Assembly: GCF_013300825.1 (NCBI RefSeq)
Contig: NZ_JAAIMY010000014.1
Location: forward strand, 25,230 to 89,229
Source: Blautia wexlerae
GTDB taxonomy: Bacteria; Bacillota; Clostridia; Lachnospirales; Lachnospiraceae
DNA: 64,000 bases
Direction of reading: 5' to 3'
Shown here: positions 25,503 through 37,745 of the stretch, in pieces
Layout of the letters: every line of letters starts with the position of its first letter
Position numbering within the stretch: position 1 is the stretch's first letter
Program-made: the position numbers and the translations under genes
The notes under the pieces: model-generated
The model's input: only the letters and a program-made list of their open reading frames with translations
What the model was told of the DNA's origin: nothing
The model's database searches: none

Positions 25503-25595
25503 AAAAAAGAAGCCCTCTGCCTGTGTAGAATAGAACAATCTACGTCCGGCAATCCCGAACTGATTTATCCTGCTTAAAGCAAAAGGCTTCTCCTG
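25503..25595 (-). terminator. Terminator after the 25605-26834 gene
   Basis: On the minus strand AGAAGCC pairs with GGCTTCT followed by TTTTTTG, enclosing a long loop with further stems. Confidence 0.6.
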
Positions 25596-25604
25596 TTTAT
25601 ACCA

Positions 25605-26834
25605 TTATGCCTCTTCAGCTTCTCCTTCTTCATAGGACTTCTCCCATATCTCCGAGAACACTGCCAGAGGGCAGTCCGTCAGGAGACACATAAGGAGGAA
25701 ACATTCATAAGGATTCACTATGTAGATTTCGCCCATTCCGCATTGAAGCAGAATGTCCTGAATCTCATCAAGGAAATGTTTGTATCTGTTAAATGGATCA
25801 TCATCCTCCATCTCCTGCGATACAATAAAAAACTCCAGAGTGATCAGGTCAAAACGCTCTACCGGAAGCTTATGATTCAGAATATTAGTAATCCTCTGCC
25901 TGCTGAAACGCTTCTGACTGAAATGTTTTGCCAGAATGGAGGCGGACATTTTCTTCAGGTTACCCATTTTATTGATGGGGATTCCGCTGCAGATTACTTT
26001 TTCCACATCAGAAGGTGTAATCCGCTCTGCTGTCCACACCTTATCCCCACCTTTTTCCTCTTCATCATGCTGATAGAGCCCGGCGATGATCTGCTTCGCA
26101 TGATATAGAAGCTTCGTAAATTCCTGAAAGGCCTGACTCTTCTCAGATATGGGATCTACTCTTTTTGATTTCAGGCGGGCGAGATAATCAATTAATTTCT
26201 CCTCTGTATCAAGGCACAGATTGCTTCCGCATAAAACCTGAGTATTCTCCACTTCTACAGGAACAAGTGCCTCATATTTTTTCTTCAGTTCCTCTGCCTT
26301 GTGATAACCCTGCTGCGTACTGTAGCAGTACCAGTAGATCACCTCGTCCGGATTATGAAAATCAAAATCCTGTTCCTTCAACACCCTTGTCAGAAAATCT
26401 GACACATCTTCGGTGGTCATTTTCAGTCCAAATCCAAGCAGAAAAACAGTTTCTCTTTTTACAGAGGCCTGATTCAACCAGTTATTCACCAGGGCTGACA
26501 ATTTGGTAGATGTAGGATTCATGGATTTTGGCGTATAAGTTTCCTTAAAAGAATCCACGATAATCTCTTTATACACTTCCTGTGAAACCTCCGAGAAAGG
26601 TTCTTCCAGTTCTGCCCTTTCATAAATATATCTCTTCAGATGATTGCCAAAAGACACCAGTTCCATCTCTTTATATAAATAGTGGAAAATAACATCCGCA
26701 TCTTCGTCTTCAAAACTGTCCAGACTTACCACCTGTCGAAATCTCTGTGCCGCCCTTCTGGTAAATTCATAATCCTGTACTTTATCAAATGCAACATTCT
26801 GTTCGAAGTCCAGATCCTGCATACGATTCTTCAT
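25605..26834 (-). CDS. Uncharacterised protein linked to kinase/phosphatase pair
   Basis: 409 residues, soluble, largely helical and acidic. I recognise no domain. Visible features are FDFHNPDEVIYWYCY in the middle and a C-terminal helical region with HFSQKRFSRQRITNILNHKLPVERFDLI, reminiscent of a DNA-binding or scaffold helix bundle. It is 13 bp after the PP2C gene and on the same strand as the kinase, so the three form one unit. It is a candidate substrate or scaffold of the kinase. Confidence 0.6.
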   Translation of the reverse strand: MKNRMQDLDFEQNVAFDKVQDYEFTRRAAQRFRQVVSLDSFEDEDADVIFHYLYKEMELVSFGNHLKRYIYERAELEEPFSEVSQEVYKEIIVDSFKETYTPKSMNPTSTKLSALVNNWLNQASVKRETVFLLGFGLKMTTEDVSDFLTRVLKEQDFDFHNPDEVIYWYCYSTQQGYHKAEELKKKYEALVPVEVENTQVLCGSNLCLDTEEKLIDYLARLKSKRVDPISEKSQAFQEFTKLLYHAKQIIAGLYQHDEEEKGGDKVWTAERITPSDVEKVICSGIPINKMGNLKKMSASILAKHFSQKRFSRQRITNILNHKLPVERFDLITLEFFIVSQEMEDDDPFNRYKHFLDEIQDILLQCGMGEIYIVNPYECFLLMCLLTDCPLAVFSEIWEKSYEEGEAEEA

Positions 26835-26847
26835 GCTGCCCCACCTC

Positions 26848-27666
26848 TCATTTTTTATCTTTCAGATTTTTCATCCATTCTTTCATTCTGCGGATCGTAT
26901 CCAGCTTCTGTAACTCACAGAGTACGATCGTCACATTATCTCTCCCGCCCTTTTGAAGAGCACTTTCAAGAAGATTATTTACAATCTCCGGGATTTCCAT
27001 ATCCTGTGACAGAATCGCCTCTATCTCACTGTCCGAAAGCATGTCTGTTACTCCGTCTGAACATAAAAGATATCTGTATCCTTCCTTATGTTCGATTTCA
27101 GCCACAGAAGGTTCCAGTTTCTGAAGCTCCTCAGGCAGTCCAAGGTACTGGGTTAACAGGGCTTTTCCAACTGCTGTACTGCCAAGGACATGGTCTGTGG
27201 AAATCTGCTGAAGCTTACCGCAGTCCATAAAATAAATCCTGCTGTCCCCAAGATTACAGGCAAACATAGACTCCGGTGTAAAAAGAAGCATTGCCATTGT
27301 ACTTCCCATAGTCTGGATGTGATGATCCGACCCATATCTGCATACTGCCTGATTCATCCTTTTACATACACCGTCTATAAACTCTTCCGGCATATCCCTC
27401 AGCATTCTTTTATTTGTATTATAAAATTTTCCAAATTCTTCAGATGCAAGAAAGGCTGCAACCTCACCGCAGCTCTCTCCTCCCATACCGTCAAACACCG
27501 CCATCGCCGGTACTTTGTTTTCCGAAATGATTTTCGAACACACACCCTTTGTTCCTTCATTATCCATTGGAAGGGATTCCCCAAAGCACCAGAAATTATC
27601 TTCATTATTTGCCCTTATATTTCCCATATGACAGGTATATGCACACTCAATCTGATACATTGTCAT
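26848..27666 (-). CDS. PP2C-family serine/threonine phosphatase
   Basis: 272 residues. Metal-binding Asp residues are seen in ANNEDNFW, FDGMGGESCGE, NLGDSRIYF, LLCSDGVTDML and GGRDNVT. This is a PrpC/Stp-type protein phosphatase that reverses the neighbouring kinase. The first codons overlap the end of the kinase gene by 20 bp (start at 27666 or the in-frame ATG at 27660), which points to translational coupling. Confidence 0.88.
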   Translation of the reverse strand: MTMYQIECAYTCHMGNIRANNEDNFWCFGESLPMDNEGTKGVCSKIISENKVPAMAVFDGMGGESCGEVAAFLASEEFGKFYNTNKRMLRDMPEEFIDGVCKRMNQAVCRYGSDHHIQTMGSTMAMLLFTPESMFACNLGDSRIYFMDCGKLQQISTDHVLGSTAVGKALLTQYLGLPEELQKLEPSVAEIEHKEGYRYLLCSDGVTDMLSDSEIEAILSQDMEIPEIVNNLLESALQKGGRDNVTIVLCELQKLDTIRRMKEWMKNLKDKK

Positions 27667-29551
27667 TATTATTCTTTGTTCCTTCTCCCTTCAATGCTTT
27701 CAGTGAATTATTCCAGTATTTCTCGCCACGCTTTACAAATTCCTCATTATCCGTTTCATTATCGTGGCATTTTCCATTGGAATCAATCCACCGGATCAGC
27801 TCGCCATCATCATAGTAATAGTATTCTGAAGTTTCATCATACCAGATATATGCAAAGAATAATTTCTCTCCCCAGTAGAAATATTCTTCGTACACCTTAT
27901 CTTCCGACTCTGCCGGATAAACCAGAGCTTTCATGCATTCACTTTCAATATCCAGATTTCCATCTGCCTGCTGAGTGGTCTTCACCCTCTTCAGATATCG
28001 CAGGACAGTCCCTTCCGTTCCAACCCAGTCATAGCTGTCCAGATTATTGGTGATAGTTGTTGCCTGCTCCTTGATCGTGTCCAGAGCCTGAGAAAAATCT
28101 TTTGAGTCAGATTTTGTAGTACTGTATTTCTCATTCTCCAAAATTGCAATCGGATTATCCTCCTGCTCTTCCTGAGTATTATCCGTACTGACTCTGTAAT
28201 AAATAACGGCTGTCAGAAGTATTGCAGTTCCTGCCACGATTGCAAGCAATGTTCTGCGCAGTAACTGTTTCTTTCTGCGTCTTCGCTTTCTGGCTTCCAC
28301 AGCACGCGCAGATCTTATCGCAACTGTTTCTGATGGCGTTTCCTGTGGCTGTATTTTCTGTTCTGTTACAACTGACATTGTTTCTTTATCTGTAAAGCTG
28401 CTCACCGGAACATTGTTTACAGCACGTTTTCTTTTTGCAGCATTCTGAAAATCTGATGTTTTTCTATTTTCCTGGGTATTCTTCGCTGACGTATTCTGTG
28501 CTGACATATTCTGCGCTGTACTTTTCCGTACATTTCCGGCATCTGATGCAATATTCTGTACAGTTGCACTATATGATTTTGTTTTACCTGTTCCTGTTTT
28601 CTGAACACCGTTGGACAACTGCCGGCTTCTGACAGCTCTCCCATTCTTCAGATCATCCAGCGCACCATAAAGCTCTTCCGGTGTCTGATATCTCTGCGCA
28701 GGATCATAGGCACAGGCTTTCAGGATAATACGGGCAAACTGTTCCCCCGCATCTGCAGGTATACCCATCTGTTCTCCTGCAACACGTTTATTTAGCGCAT
28801 TTTCCTTATCCCTGTAGGTAATAAACTGCTTCTCAAGACTCATAAAAGGCAGCCTGTTATGGTTCATCAGTCTGTACAATACAATTCCAAGGGAATAAAT
28901 ATCTACTCTGCTGTCATATTTCTCACCCTTATACATCTCAGGTGCCATATAAGAATAGGTACCTTTCTTGGAAAATCCACTCATGGTTCTCTCAAGCTCA
29001 CGTGCAATTCCGAAATCTCCCAGCTTAAAATCTCCGAATCTGGATACAAAAATATTCTCCGGTTTAATATCCCTGTGAATAATCTTAAGTTTTCTACAGT
29101 ATTCCAGTGCTTTGCTCAGATCCATCCCCAGCTTTATTACTTCTTTCTCGGTAAGCTGCTTTTCCGCACAGTAATCCATGAAACTTGTAAGATATTCCAT
29201 CCTTATGGAGATTTCCCAGCCAATGGCATCCAGATACTCCATTACCTTAAAGTCCTCTACAGAGACAATGTAGGAGTTTCCTCTGAAATATTCCATGGTA
29301 CTGATTTCCTGAATACATTCCTCCACCAGATTCTGGAAATACTGTCTTGCGGACTGGTCATCTCCTGTCTCAGAGCGCACACTGTTAAGTTCACTCTGAC
29401 TTCCGGGGATATTAATAATTTTGATAGCAGAATAGAAAGATTTTCCACGTTCTGTTCTCTGTGCCTTATATACCTTGCCAAAAGAGCCTTCGCCGATTTT
29501 CTCTATAATCTTCCATTCCGGCCATGCGGAAACCGGAAGTTCTTTATCCAT
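27647..29551 (-). CDS. Membrane-anchored serine/threonine protein kinase without PASTA domains
   Basis: 634 residues from 29551, where GGAGGTG precedes ATG. Kinase motifs are GEGSFGKVY, Lys in SAIKIINI, HRDIKPEN (about residue 160) and DFGIA. A long Ser/Thr/Asn-rich linker follows, then one membrane span (LLAIVAGTAILLTAVIYY, about residue 435-455) and an extracellular domain of about 180 residues. Unlike PrkC/PknB it has no PASTA repeats, so its ligand is unlikely to be muropeptide through that route. It leads the kinase-phosphatase-unknown operon. Confidence 0.85.
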   Translation of the reverse strand: MDKELPVSAWPEWKIIEKIGEGSFGKVYKAQRTERGKSFYSAIKIINIPGSQSELNSVRSETGDDQSARQYFQNLVEECIQEISTMEYFRGNSYIVSVEDFKVMEYLDAIGWEISIRMEYLTSFMDYCAEKQLTEKEVIKLGMDLSKALEYCRKLKIIHRDIKPENIFVSRFGDFKLGDFGIARELERTMSGFSKKGTYSYMAPEMYKGEKYDSRVDIYSLGIVLYRLMNHNRLPFMSLEKQFITYRDKENALNKRVAGEQMGIPADAGEQFARIILKACAYDPAQRYQTPEELYGALDDLKNGRAVRSRQLSNGVQKTGTGKTKSYSATVQNIASDAGNVRKSTAQNMSAQNTSAKNTQENRKTSDFQNAAKRKRAVNNVPVSSFTDKETMSVVTEQKIQPQETPSETVAIRSARAVEARKRRRRKKQLLRRTLLAIVAGTAILLTAVIYYRVSTDNTQEEQEDNPIAILENEKYSTTKSDSKDFSQALDTIKEQATTITNNLDSYDWVGTEGTVLRYLKRVKTTQQADGNLDIESECMKALVYPAESEDKVYEEYFYWGEKLFFAYIWYDETSEYYYYDDGELIRWIDSNGKCHDNETDNEEFVKRGEKYWNNSLKALKGEGTKNNNDNVSD

Positions 29552-29784
29552 ATCGCACCTCCATTTCTGTTCAATTTCTTTATCATTTTCCATTCGGTTC
29601 CGGGTAATGCATTTCATAAACTGTTACCGGAAACAAAAATATATATTTTCATAATCATAATGTATTGGTATTATAACACAAAAAACAGTCTCTTTGTATT
29701 TTTCTCTTTTTTTGACAATGGAATGTTCTGGAATTTATAGCAATCCTGTGAAACAGTGCATTGAAACGATTGCTATAATAAGTG

Positions 29785-29833
29785 AAAAAGAGAACTACCT
29801 CGCCGGCAAAATCTGTCGGCACAGATAGTTCTC
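29785..29833 (-). terminator. rpoC terminator
   Basis: Minus strand GAGAACTA ... TAGTTCTC with an inner GCCG/CGGC stem, then TTTTTC. It ends the rpoBC transcript 50 bases after the rpoC stop. Confidence 0.8.
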
Positions 29834-29882
29834 TTATAAATTCATATTAAATCAGTCCGGATAAATTATCTACTCCGCTGGA

Positions 29883-32800
29883 TCATTCGTTGTCTTCTGT
29901 ATCGTCTAAAGCTTCGGCCTGATCATCAGCTTCGTCTTCAGCAGCCTCTTCTTCATCAGATTCTTCAACATCGAATTCTTCATCCTCCGGAAGTTCTTCA
30001 TCCATTGTGATCATCTCATCATCTTTGATCTCTTCATCTTCAGGAAGTTCTTCATCCATATCTTCAACATTTACTTCCGGTTCAGGCATTGTGCTGCTGA
30101 GTCTTACGTCTCTGTAGCGTTTCATACCAGTACCTGCCGGAATCAGTTTACCGATGATTACGTTCTCCTTCAGACCAATCAGCGGGTCAACCTTACCCTT
30201 GATAGCAGCTTCAGTAAGAACCTTGGTTGTTTCCTGGAAGGAAGCGGCTGACAGGAAGGAGTTTGTAGCAAGAGATGCCTTGGTGATACCAAGCATAACC
30301 TGTTTTCCATCTGCAGGCTGTTTGCCTTCTTTTTCCATCTGCTCGTTAACGTCCTCGTATTCAAGGAAGTCAACCAGTGTTCCAGGAAGGAATTCTGTAT
30401 CTCCGTTATCTTCGATACGGATTTTCTTCAGCATCTGACGAACGATAACTTCGATATGCTTATCGCTGATCTCAACACCCTGGAGACGATATACACGCTG
30501 TACTTCACGGATCATATAATCCTGAACTGCACGTACACCCTTGATTCTCAGGATATCATGCGGATTTACGCTACCTTCTGTAAGTTCATCACCTGCTTCA
30601 AGGATCTGTCCGTCTGTGATCTTGATACGGGATCCGTAAGGAATAAGGTAAGTCTTGGATTCACCTGTTTCCTGATCTGTAACGATAACCTCACGTTTTT
30701 TCTTAGTGTCGTTAATAACAGCAACACCAGGAATTTCTGTGATAATAGCAAGACCTTTCGGCTTTCTTGCCTCAAAAAGCTCCTCGACACGGGGAAGACC
30801 CTGTGTGATATCCCCACCGGCAACACCACCACTGTGGAAAGTACGCATAGTAAGCTGTGTACCTGGCTCACCGATAGACTGAGCAGCGATAATACCAACA
30901 GATTCACCAACCTGTACCGGCTCACCGGTTGCAAGGTTTGCACCGTAACATTTCGCACAGATACCAACTTTACATTTACATGTAAGGATTGTACGGATCT
31001 TAACCTTCTCGATAGATCCGCCTGTCTGATTGTCCACGCCCTCTTTCATGATACGGGCTGCACGTTTCGGTGTGATCATATGGTTTGCTTTTACAAGCAC
31101 TTCGCCATCTTTATTCTTAATTGTCTCACAGGAGAAACGACCTGTGATACGTTCCTGAAGTCCTTCAATCTCTTCTTTACCATCTACGAAAGATTCTACA
31201 TACATACCTGAGATCTCATCCCTGTTTTCACAGCAGTCTGTCTCACGTACGATCAAATCCTGAGAAACGTCAACCATACGTCTTGTCAGGTAACCTGAAT
31301 CGGCTGTACGAAGAGCTGTATCGGACATACCTTTACGTGCTCCATGTGCAGACATGAAGTATTCCAGTACGTCAAGACCTTCACGGAAGTTTGACTTGAT
31401 AGGCAGCTCAATGGTGTGACCGGTTGTATCGGCCATCAGTCCTCGCATACCTGCAAGCTGTTTGATCTGTTTATCGGAACCACGGGCACCGGAGTCAGCC
31501 ATCATGAAGATGTTATTGTATTTATCAAGACCGGACAGCAGAGCATGTGTAAGCTCATCGTCAGTCTTTTTCCATGTATCAACAACTTCTTTGTAACGCT
31601 CTTCTTCGGTGATAAGACCACGTTTGTAGTTCTTTGTGATAAGGTCTACAGTATCCTGAGCCTGTTTGATCATCTCCGGTTTCTGTGGCGGAACTGTCAT
31701 ATCGGCAATGGCAACAGTCATGGCTGCGCGTGTGGAATACTTGTAACCTGTAGCCTTGATAGCATCAAGAACCTCAGCAGTCTTTGTAGCACCGTGAGTA
31801 TTGATGACTTTTTCAAGAATCTGTTTCAGCTGTTTCTTGGCTACCAGGAAGTCAACCTCAAGAAGAAGTTCATTTCCCGGAACACTTCTGTCTACGAAAC
31901 CAAGATCCTGAGGAAGGATTTCGTTGAACAGGAAACGTCCAAGTGTAGATTCTACTGTACCGGTCAGAACAGTTCCATCCGGCATTGTCTTACTGCAGCG
32001 AACATGGATTCTGGACTGCAGTGTGATTACTTTATTCTCATAAGCAAGGATTGCTTCGTTTACGCTCTTGAAGAACTTGCCTTCACCCTTATTTCCAGGT
32101 CTTTCCTGAGTCAGGTAGTAGATACCAAGTACCATATCCTGTGAAGGAACGGCTACAGGACCACCATCAGAAGGTTTCAGCAGGTTGTTCGGTGATAACA
32201 GAAGGAAACGGCACTCTGCCTGAGCTTCCTGTGAAAGCGGAAGATGTACGGCCATCTGGTCACCATCGAAGTCAGCGTTGAACGCAGTACAAACCAGCGG
32301 ATGCAGTTTGATTGCTTTACCTTCTACAAGGATTGGTTCGAATGCCTGGATACCAAGACGGTGCAGTGTAGGTGCACGGTTCAGCATAACCGGATGTTCT
32401 TTGATAACATCTTCCAGAACATCCCATACAGCAGGCTCCAGCTTCTCAACCATTTTCTTGGCGTTCTTAATATTGTGTGAAGTTCCGTTGGCAACAAGCT
32501 CTTTCATAACAAAAGGTTTGAACAGCTCGATGGCCATTTCTTTCGGAAGACCACACTGGTAAATCTTAAGTTCCGGTCCTACAACGATAACGGAACGTCC
32601 GGAATAGTCAACTCGTTTACCCAGAAGGTTCTGACGGAAACGTCCGGATTTACCTTTCAGCATATCGGAAAGAGATTTCAGGGCTCTGTTTCCGGGACCT
32701 GTTACAGGACGTCCACGACGACCGTTATCGATCAGGGCATCTACTGCTTCCTGAAGCATACGTTTCTCGTTACGAACGATAATATCCGGTGCACCTAATT

Positions 32801-33644
32801 CCAGAAGTCTCTTCAGACGGTTGTTACGGTTGATGATTCTTCTGTAAAGGTCATTTAAGTCAGATGTAGCGAAACGTCCGCCATCCAGCTGAACCATAGG
32901 ACGAAGATCCGGCGGGATTACAGGGATAACTGTCATGATCATCCACTCAGGACGGTTTCCTGACTCACGGAAGGATTCTACAACTTCCAGACGTTTGATG
33001 ATTCTGGCACGTTTCTGGCCTGTAGCATCTTTTAATTCTTTCTTCAGTTCTGCAGAATCTTTCTCAAGGTCAATTGCCTCAAGAAGCTCTTTGATAGATT
33101 CTGCACCCATACCTACACGGAAATCATATCCATAAGCCTCACGTGCATCCTGATATTCTCTCTCTGTAAGTACCTGTTTGTACTGGAGTCCGGAATTAGC
33201 CGGATCCAGTACGATATAGTTAGCAAAGTAAAGGACTTTCTCCAGAGTTCTCGGAGAAATGTCAAGGATCAGTCCCATACGGGACGGAATTCCTTTAAAA
33301 TACCAGATGTGGGATACCGGAGCAGCCAGCTCGATATGTCCCATACGCTCTCTACGTACAGAGGATTTGGTAACTTCTACACCACATCTGTCGCAGACAA
33401 CGCCTTTATAGCGAATCTTTTTGTACTTTCCACAGTGGCACTCCCAGTCCTTGCTCGGTCCAAAGATTCTTTCACAGAAAAGTCCGTCTTTCTCCGGCTT
33501 TAAGGTACGGTAGTTGATGGTCTCAGGTTTTAAAACCTCGCCTCTTGACCACTCTCTGATTTTCTCAGGGGACGCCAGTCCGATTTTGATGGCATCGAAA
33601 GTCATTGGCTGATATGTTTCATTGGCGTTAGTTGTTTCTGCCAT
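29883..33644 (-). CDS. rpoC: RNA polymerase subunit beta'
   Basis: 1253 residues. The zinc-binding site is [20 protein letters not shown], the catalytic loop is [12 protein letters not shown], and the second Cys cluster is [13 protein letters not shown]. The C-terminal 70 residues are very acidic and contain [10 protein letters not shown] twice. It lies 17 bp after rpoB. In Bacillus rpsL would follow closely; here 10 kb intervene. Confidence 0.98.
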   Translation of the reverse strand: MAETTNANETYQPMTFDAIKIGLASPEKIREWSRGEVLKPETINYRTLKPEKDGLFCERIFGPSKDWECHCGKYKKIRYKGVVCDRCGVEVTKSSVRRERMGHIELAAPVSHIWYFKGIPSRMGLILDISPRTLEKVLYFANYIVLDPANSGLQYKQVLTEREYQDAREAYGYDFRVGMGAESIKELLEAIDLEKDSAELKKELKDATGQKRARIIKRLEVVESFRESGNRPEWMIMTVIPVIPPDLRPMVQLDGGRFATSDLNDLYRRIINRNNRLKRLLELGAPDIIVRNEKRMLQEAVDALIDNGRRGRPVTGPGNRALKSLSDMLKGKSGRFRQNLLGKRVDYSGRSVIVVGPELKIYQCGLPKEMAIELFKPFVMKELVANGTSHNIKNAKKMVEKLEPAVWDVLEDVIKEHPVMLNRAPTLHRLGIQAFEPILVEGKAIKLHPLVCTAFNADFDGDQMAVHLPLSQEAQAECRFLLLSPNNLLKPSDGGPVAVPSQDMVLGIYYLTQERPGNKGEGKFFKSVNEAILAYENKVITLQSRIHVRCSKTMPDGTVLTGTVESTLGRFLFNEILPQDLGFVDRSVPGNELLLEVDFLVAKKQLKQILEKVINTHGATKTAEVLDAIKATGYKYSTRAAMTVAIADMTVPPQKPEMIKQAQDTVDLITKNYKRGLITEEERYKEVVDTWKKTDDELTHALLSGLDKYNNIFMMADSGARGSDKQIKQLAGMRGLMADTTGHTIELPIKSNFREGLDVLEYFMSAHGARKGMSDTALRTADSGYLTRRMVDVSQDLIVRETDCCENRDEISGMYVESFVDGKEEIEGLQERITGRFSCETIKNKDGEVLVKANHMITPKRAARIMKEGVDNQTGGSIEKVKIRTILTCKCKVGICAKCYGANLATGEPVQVGESVGIIAAQSIGEPGTQLTMRTFHSGGVAGGDITQGLPRVEELFEARKPKGLAIITEIPGVAVINDTKKKREVIVTDQETGESKTYLIPYGSRIKITDGQILEAGDELTEGSVNPHDILRIKGVRAVQDYMIREVQRVYRLQGVEISDKHIEVIVRQMLKKIRIEDNGDTEFLPGTLVDFLEYEDVNEQMEKEGKQPADGKQVMLGITKASLATNSFLSAASFQETTKVLTEAAIKGKVDPLIGLKENVIIGKLIPAGTGMKRYRDVRLSSTMPEPEVNVEDMDEELPEDEEIKDDEMITMDEELPEDEEFDVEESDEEEAAEDEADDQAEALDDTEDNE

Positions 33645-33661
33645 GTATTCTTTCCCCTTTC

Positions 33662-36600
33662 TTACTCTTCGTCATCGTCTTCAAGAGCCTCATCCAGCTC
33701 AATGAAGTCCTCATCCTCATCTTCGTCCTCGTCAATATCAACGAGTTCTTCTCCGTCAAACTCCTGCTTTGTATAGCCGTGTTTGCCGTAGTCTTCTTCT
33801 CTGTCGTGATGTCTTCTGGAATCTCCCTCGATAACAGAACGAAGGTCTGTATCACCATAATCCACAGATTCAAGAAGATGTACTTCTGTATTGTCATCCT
33901 TGAGTACCTTCACATCCAGACCAAGAGACTGGAGCTCTTTTAAGAGAACCTTGAAGGATTCCGGAATACCCGGCTCAGGAATATTATCACCTTTGATGAT
34001 TGCTTCGTATGTCTTCACACGACCGACAACATCATCAGATTTCACTGTCAGGATTTCCTGCAGTGTGTAGGATGCACCGTAAGCTTCCAGTGCCCAAACC
34101 TCCATCTCACCGAAACGCTGTCCACCGAACTGAGCTTTACCACCCAGAGGCTGCTGTGTTACCAGAGAGTAAGGACCTGTAGAACGTGCATGGATCTTAT
34201 CATCAACCAGATGATGCAGTTTCAGATAGTGCATGTGACCAATTGTTACAGGACTGTCGAAATACTCACCTGTACGTCCGTCACGGAGACGCACTTTACC
34301 GTCTCTGGAGATTGGAACACCCTTCCACAGTGATCTGTGAGCTTTATTCTCATCCAGATACTGCATTACATCCGGAGCTAAAATATCTTTATATTTCTCA
34401 CGGAACTCTTCAAAGTCTTCTGTGTTTACATAGTCGTTTGCAAGTTCCAGTGTATCCTGGATATCATGCTCGTTTGCACCCTGGAAAATAGGAGTTGCAA
34501 CATTAAATCCAAGTGCTTTCGCAGCAAGGCTTAAGTGAATTTCCAGCACCTGTCCGATATTCATTCGGGAAGGCACACCCAGAGGATTCAGCACGATATC
34601 AAGAGGACGTCCGTTCGGAAGGAATGGCATATCTTCAACAGGGAGTACACGGGAAACAACACCCTTGTTACCGTGACGTCCGGCCATCTTATCACCAACG
34701 GAAATCTTTCTCTTCTGTGCGATGTAGATACGTACGGACTGGTTTACACCAGGGGACATCTCATCGCCGTTCTCTCTTGTAAATACCTTGGCATCTACGA
34801 TAATACCGTATTCACCGTGAGGTACTTTCAGAGAAGTATCACGTACTTCACGTGCTTTCTCACCGAAGATCGCACGAAGAAGTCTCTCTTCTGCCGTAAG
34901 CTCTGTCTCTCCCTTAGGAGTAACTTTACCAACAAGGATATCGCCGGCACGTACTTCAGCACCGATACGGATAATACCACGCTCATCCAGATCCTTCAGA
35001 GCGTCATCACCCACACCAGGAACATCACGTGTGATTTCTTCCGGTCCCAGTTTGGTATCACGAGCTTCACATTCATATTCTTCAATGTGAACAGATGTAT
35101 AAACATCGTCCATAACAAGTCTTTCACTGAGGAGTACCGCATCCTCATAGTTATAACCTTCCCATGTCATGAATCCGATCAGCGGGTTCTTACCAAGAGC
35201 AAGTTCTCCGTTTGCTGTAGAAGGACCATCTGCGATAACCTGTCCTGCCTCTACGTGCTCACCCTGGAATACAATTGGTTTCTGGTTATAACAGTTACTC
35301 TGGTTACTTCTCAGATATTTAGTCAGATGGTAATCATCTTTTGTACCATCATCATTCTTAATGCTGATATCTGTAGATGTGGAACGAAGTACAGTACCGG
35401 ATTTCTTTGCAACTACGCAGACACCGGAGTCAACTGCTGTCTTCACTTCCATACCAGTACCAACTACCGGAGCCTCTGTTGTCAGAAGCGGCACAGCCTG
35501 ACGCTGCATGTTTGATCCCATCAGCGCACGGTTGGCATCGTCGTTCTGCAGGAACGGGATCAGGGCAGTAGCGACGGAGAATACCATACGAGGAGATACG
35601 TCCATGTAATCAAACATATGACGCTCATACTCCTGAGTCTCTTCACGGAAACGACCGGATACATTCTTATGAATGAAATGTCCTTCTTCGTCCAGAGGCT
35701 CATTCGCCTGTGCTACATGGTAATTATCCTCTTCATCAGCAGTCATATATACAACCTCATCTGTTACACGAGGATTCTTAGGATCTGCTTTGTCGATCTT
35801 GCGGTATGGTGCCTCAATAAATCCGTACTGATTGATTCTTGCATAAGATGCAAGAGAGTTGATCAGACCGATGTTAGGACCTTCAGGTGTCTCAACAGGG
35901 CACATTCTTCCGTAATGGGAGTAATGGACATCTCGAACCTCGAATCCGGCTCTGTCTCGTGACAGACCGCCAGGTCCCAGGGCGGAAAGACGTCTCTTGT
36001 GTGTCAGCTCACCAAGAGGGTTGTTCTGATCCATAAACTGTGACAGCTGGGAAGAACCGAAGAACTCTTTCACTGCTGCAGTTACAGGTTTAATATTGAT
36101 CAGGGACTGTGGAGAAATATTCTCTGTATCCTGAGTTGTCATTCTCTCACGAACCACACGTTCCAGTCTGGAAAGACCGATTCTGTACTGGTTCTGAAGC
36201 AGCTCACCTACCGCACGTATACGACGATTGCCCAGGTGGTCGATATCATCGGCATTGCCAAGACCATATTCCAGATGCATATTGTAGTTAATAGAAGCAA
36301 AGATGTCTTCTTTTGTGATATGCTTCGGAATCAGATCATGGATATCTCTGTGGATTGCTGCAATCCTGTCTTCTAATGTATCATTTTCTTCCAGAATGTT
36401 TTCGAGAACAGGGTAGTATACTGCTTCTGTAACACCGATGCTCTTTGGATCTTCGATTTCCGGAAGATAGTGGCGGATATCAACCATTAAGTTAGAAAGA
36501 ACCTTGATTCTGCGGTCTTCCTCGCCAAGGATCCATACATATGGAACAGCGCTGTTCTGGATGGTATTTGCCATTTCTTTTGTCACAACAGTTCCTTCTT

Positions 36601-37525
36601 CTGCCAGGATTTCGCCTGTAGAAGCATCAACAACATCCTCAGCCAGTCTGTGACCAACGATTCTTCTGTTGAGGTGGAGCTTCTTGTTAAATTTATAACG
36701 TCCAACTTTCGCAAGGTCATATCTTCTCGGATCAAAGAACATTGCATTGATAAGGCTCTCCGCACTCTCAACTGCAAGCGGCTCACCCGGACGGATTTTC
36801 TTGTATAATTCAAGAAGACCTTCCTGATAGTTGGTGGATGTATCCTTTGTAAAACTTGCAAGGATCTTTGGCTCTTCACCGAAGAGATCAATGATCTCTG
36901 CATTGCTTCCTACACCAAGTGCTCGGATCAGAACAGTGATCGGAACCTTTCTTGTTCTGTCAACACGTACATAGAAAACATCATTAGAGTCTGTCTCATA
37001 TTCCAGCCATGCACCTCTGTTCGGGATAACAGTACTGGAGAACAGTCTCTTACCAAGTTTATCATGCGCTATTGCGTAATAGATTCCAGGGGAACGTACT
37101 AACTGGCTGACAATTACTCGCTCTGCACCATTGATGACAAAGGTACCTGTAACAGTCATGATCGGTAAATCTCCCATGAAAATCTCGTGTTCGTTGATTT
37201 CCTCTGTTTCTTTGTTAATCAGTCTCACTCGAACCTTCAAAGGTGCGGCGTAAGTTGCGTCACGTTCTTTACACTGTTCGATAGTATATTTCGCATCCTT
37301 CTCGTCAAATGTAAAGTCGATGAATTCCAGGCTGAGCTTTCCGCTGTAGTCCGCGATCGGAGAAATATCATCAAAGACTTCCCTAAGTCCTTCATCAAGA
37401 AACCATTTATAAGAATCCCTCTGGACTTCGATCAGGTTTGGCATTTCCAGGACTTCTTCTTGTCTCTGGTAGCTCATACGCATGCTTTTTCCAGTTTTTA
37501 CAGAACGAATTCTGTTTTTTTCCAT
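33662..37525 (-). CDS. rpoB: RNA polymerase subunit beta
   Basis: 1287 residues. The rifampicin region reads [31 protein letters not shown], with all visible positions sensitive-type (His and Ser retained). The active-site region [13 protein letters not shown] is present. The C-terminus carries a 30-residue acidic run ([20 protein letters not shown]). Own promoter at 37623-37651. Confidence 0.98.
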   Translation of the reverse strand: MEKNRIRSVKTGKSMRMSYQRQEEVLEMPNLIEVQRDSYKWFLDEGLREVFDDISPIADYSGKLSLEFIDFTFDEKDAKYTIEQCKERDATYAAPLKVRVRLINKETEEINEHEIFMGDLPIMTVTGTFVINGAERVIVSQLVRSPGIYYAIAHDKLGKRLFSSTVIPNRGAWLEYETDSNDVFYVRVDRTRKVPITVLIRALGVGSNAEIIDLFGEEPKILASFTKDTSTNYQEGLLELYKKIRPGEPLAVESAESLINAMFFDPRRYDLAKVGRYKFNKKLHLNRRIVGHRLAEDVVDASTGEILAEEGTVVTKEMANTIQNSAVPYVWILGEEDRRIKVLSNLMVDIRHYLPEIEDPKSIGVTEAVYYPVLENILEENDTLEDRIAAIHRDIHDLIPKHITKEDIFASINYNMHLEYGLGNADDIDHLGNRRIRAVGELLQNQYRIGLSRLERVVRERMTTQDTENISPQSLINIKPVTAAVKEFFGSSQLSQFMDQNNPLGELTHKRRLSALGPGGLSRDRAGFEVRDVHYSHYGRMCPVETPEGPNIGLINSLASYARINQYGFIEAPYRKIDKADPKNPRVTDEVVYMTADEEDNYHVAQANEPLDEEGHFIHKNVSGRFREETQEYERHMFDYMDVSPRMVFSVATALIPFLQNDDANRALMGSNMQRQAVPLLTTEAPVVGTGMEVKTAVDSGVCVVAKKSGTVLRSTSTDISIKNDDGTKDDYHLTKYLRSNQSNCYNQKPIVFQGEHVEAGQVIADGPSTANGELALGKNPLIGFMTWEGYNYEDAVLLSERLVMDDVYTSVHIEEYECEARDTKLGPEEITRDVPGVGDDALKDLDERGIIRIGAEVRAGDILVGKVTPKGETELTAEERLLRAIFGEKAREVRDTSLKVPHGEYGIIVDAKVFTRENGDEMSPGVNQSVRIYIAQKRKISVGDKMAGRHGNKGVVSRVLPVEDMPFLPNGRPLDIVLNPLGVPSRMNIGQVLEIHLSLAAKALGFNVATPIFQGANEHDIQDTLELANDYVNTEDFEEFREKYKDILAPDVMQYLDENKAHRSLWKGVPISRDGKVRLRDGRTGEYFDSPVTIGHMHYLKLHHLVDDKIHARSTGPYSLVTQQPLGGKAQFGGQRFGEMEVWALEAYGASYTLQEILTVKSDDVVGRVKTYEAIIKGDNIPEPGIPESFKVLLKELQSLGLDVKVLKDDNTEVHLLESVDYGDTDLRSVIEGDSRRHHDREEDYGKHGYTKQEFDGEELVDIDEDEDEDEDFIELDEALEDDDEE

Positions 37526-37622
37526 TGACGTTTCACCCCTGTTTTTTCTTTAAATTTATTATAACTTGACCCTTTTTGCCAAAAGACATAAAGGCACATC
37601 TTGCCATAATATAGCATTCTTC

Positions 37623-37651
37623 ACTATAGCACAGCAAGTTGCGCCTGTCAA
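37623..37651 (-). promoter_or_regulatory. rpoBC promoter
   Basis: Minus strand TTGACA (37646-37651), 17 bases, TATAGT (37623-37628). Together with the rplL terminator it uncouples rpoBC from rplJL. Confidence 0.8.
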
Positions 37652-37682
37652 TCACTTTTTTTGAATTTTTTAATTTTTCTCA

Positions 37683-37713
37683 AAAAAAGCAGGAACACCA
37701 TCGGCATTCCCGC
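37683..37713 (-). terminator. rplL terminator
   Basis: Minus strand GCGGGAAtgCC pairs with GGtgTTCCTGC, then TTTTTTT. It separates rplJL from rpoBC. Confidence 0.8.
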
Positions 37714-37745
37714 TTTCAAATCTTCTATATATAATAGGAAGATAA

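Noticed and set aside
34535..35515. 326-codon plus-strand frame opposite rpoB, and similar frames opposite rpoC (30456-31211, 31416-32144)
   Set aside because: All mirror conserved sequence of the beta and beta' subunits and lack ribosome sites.
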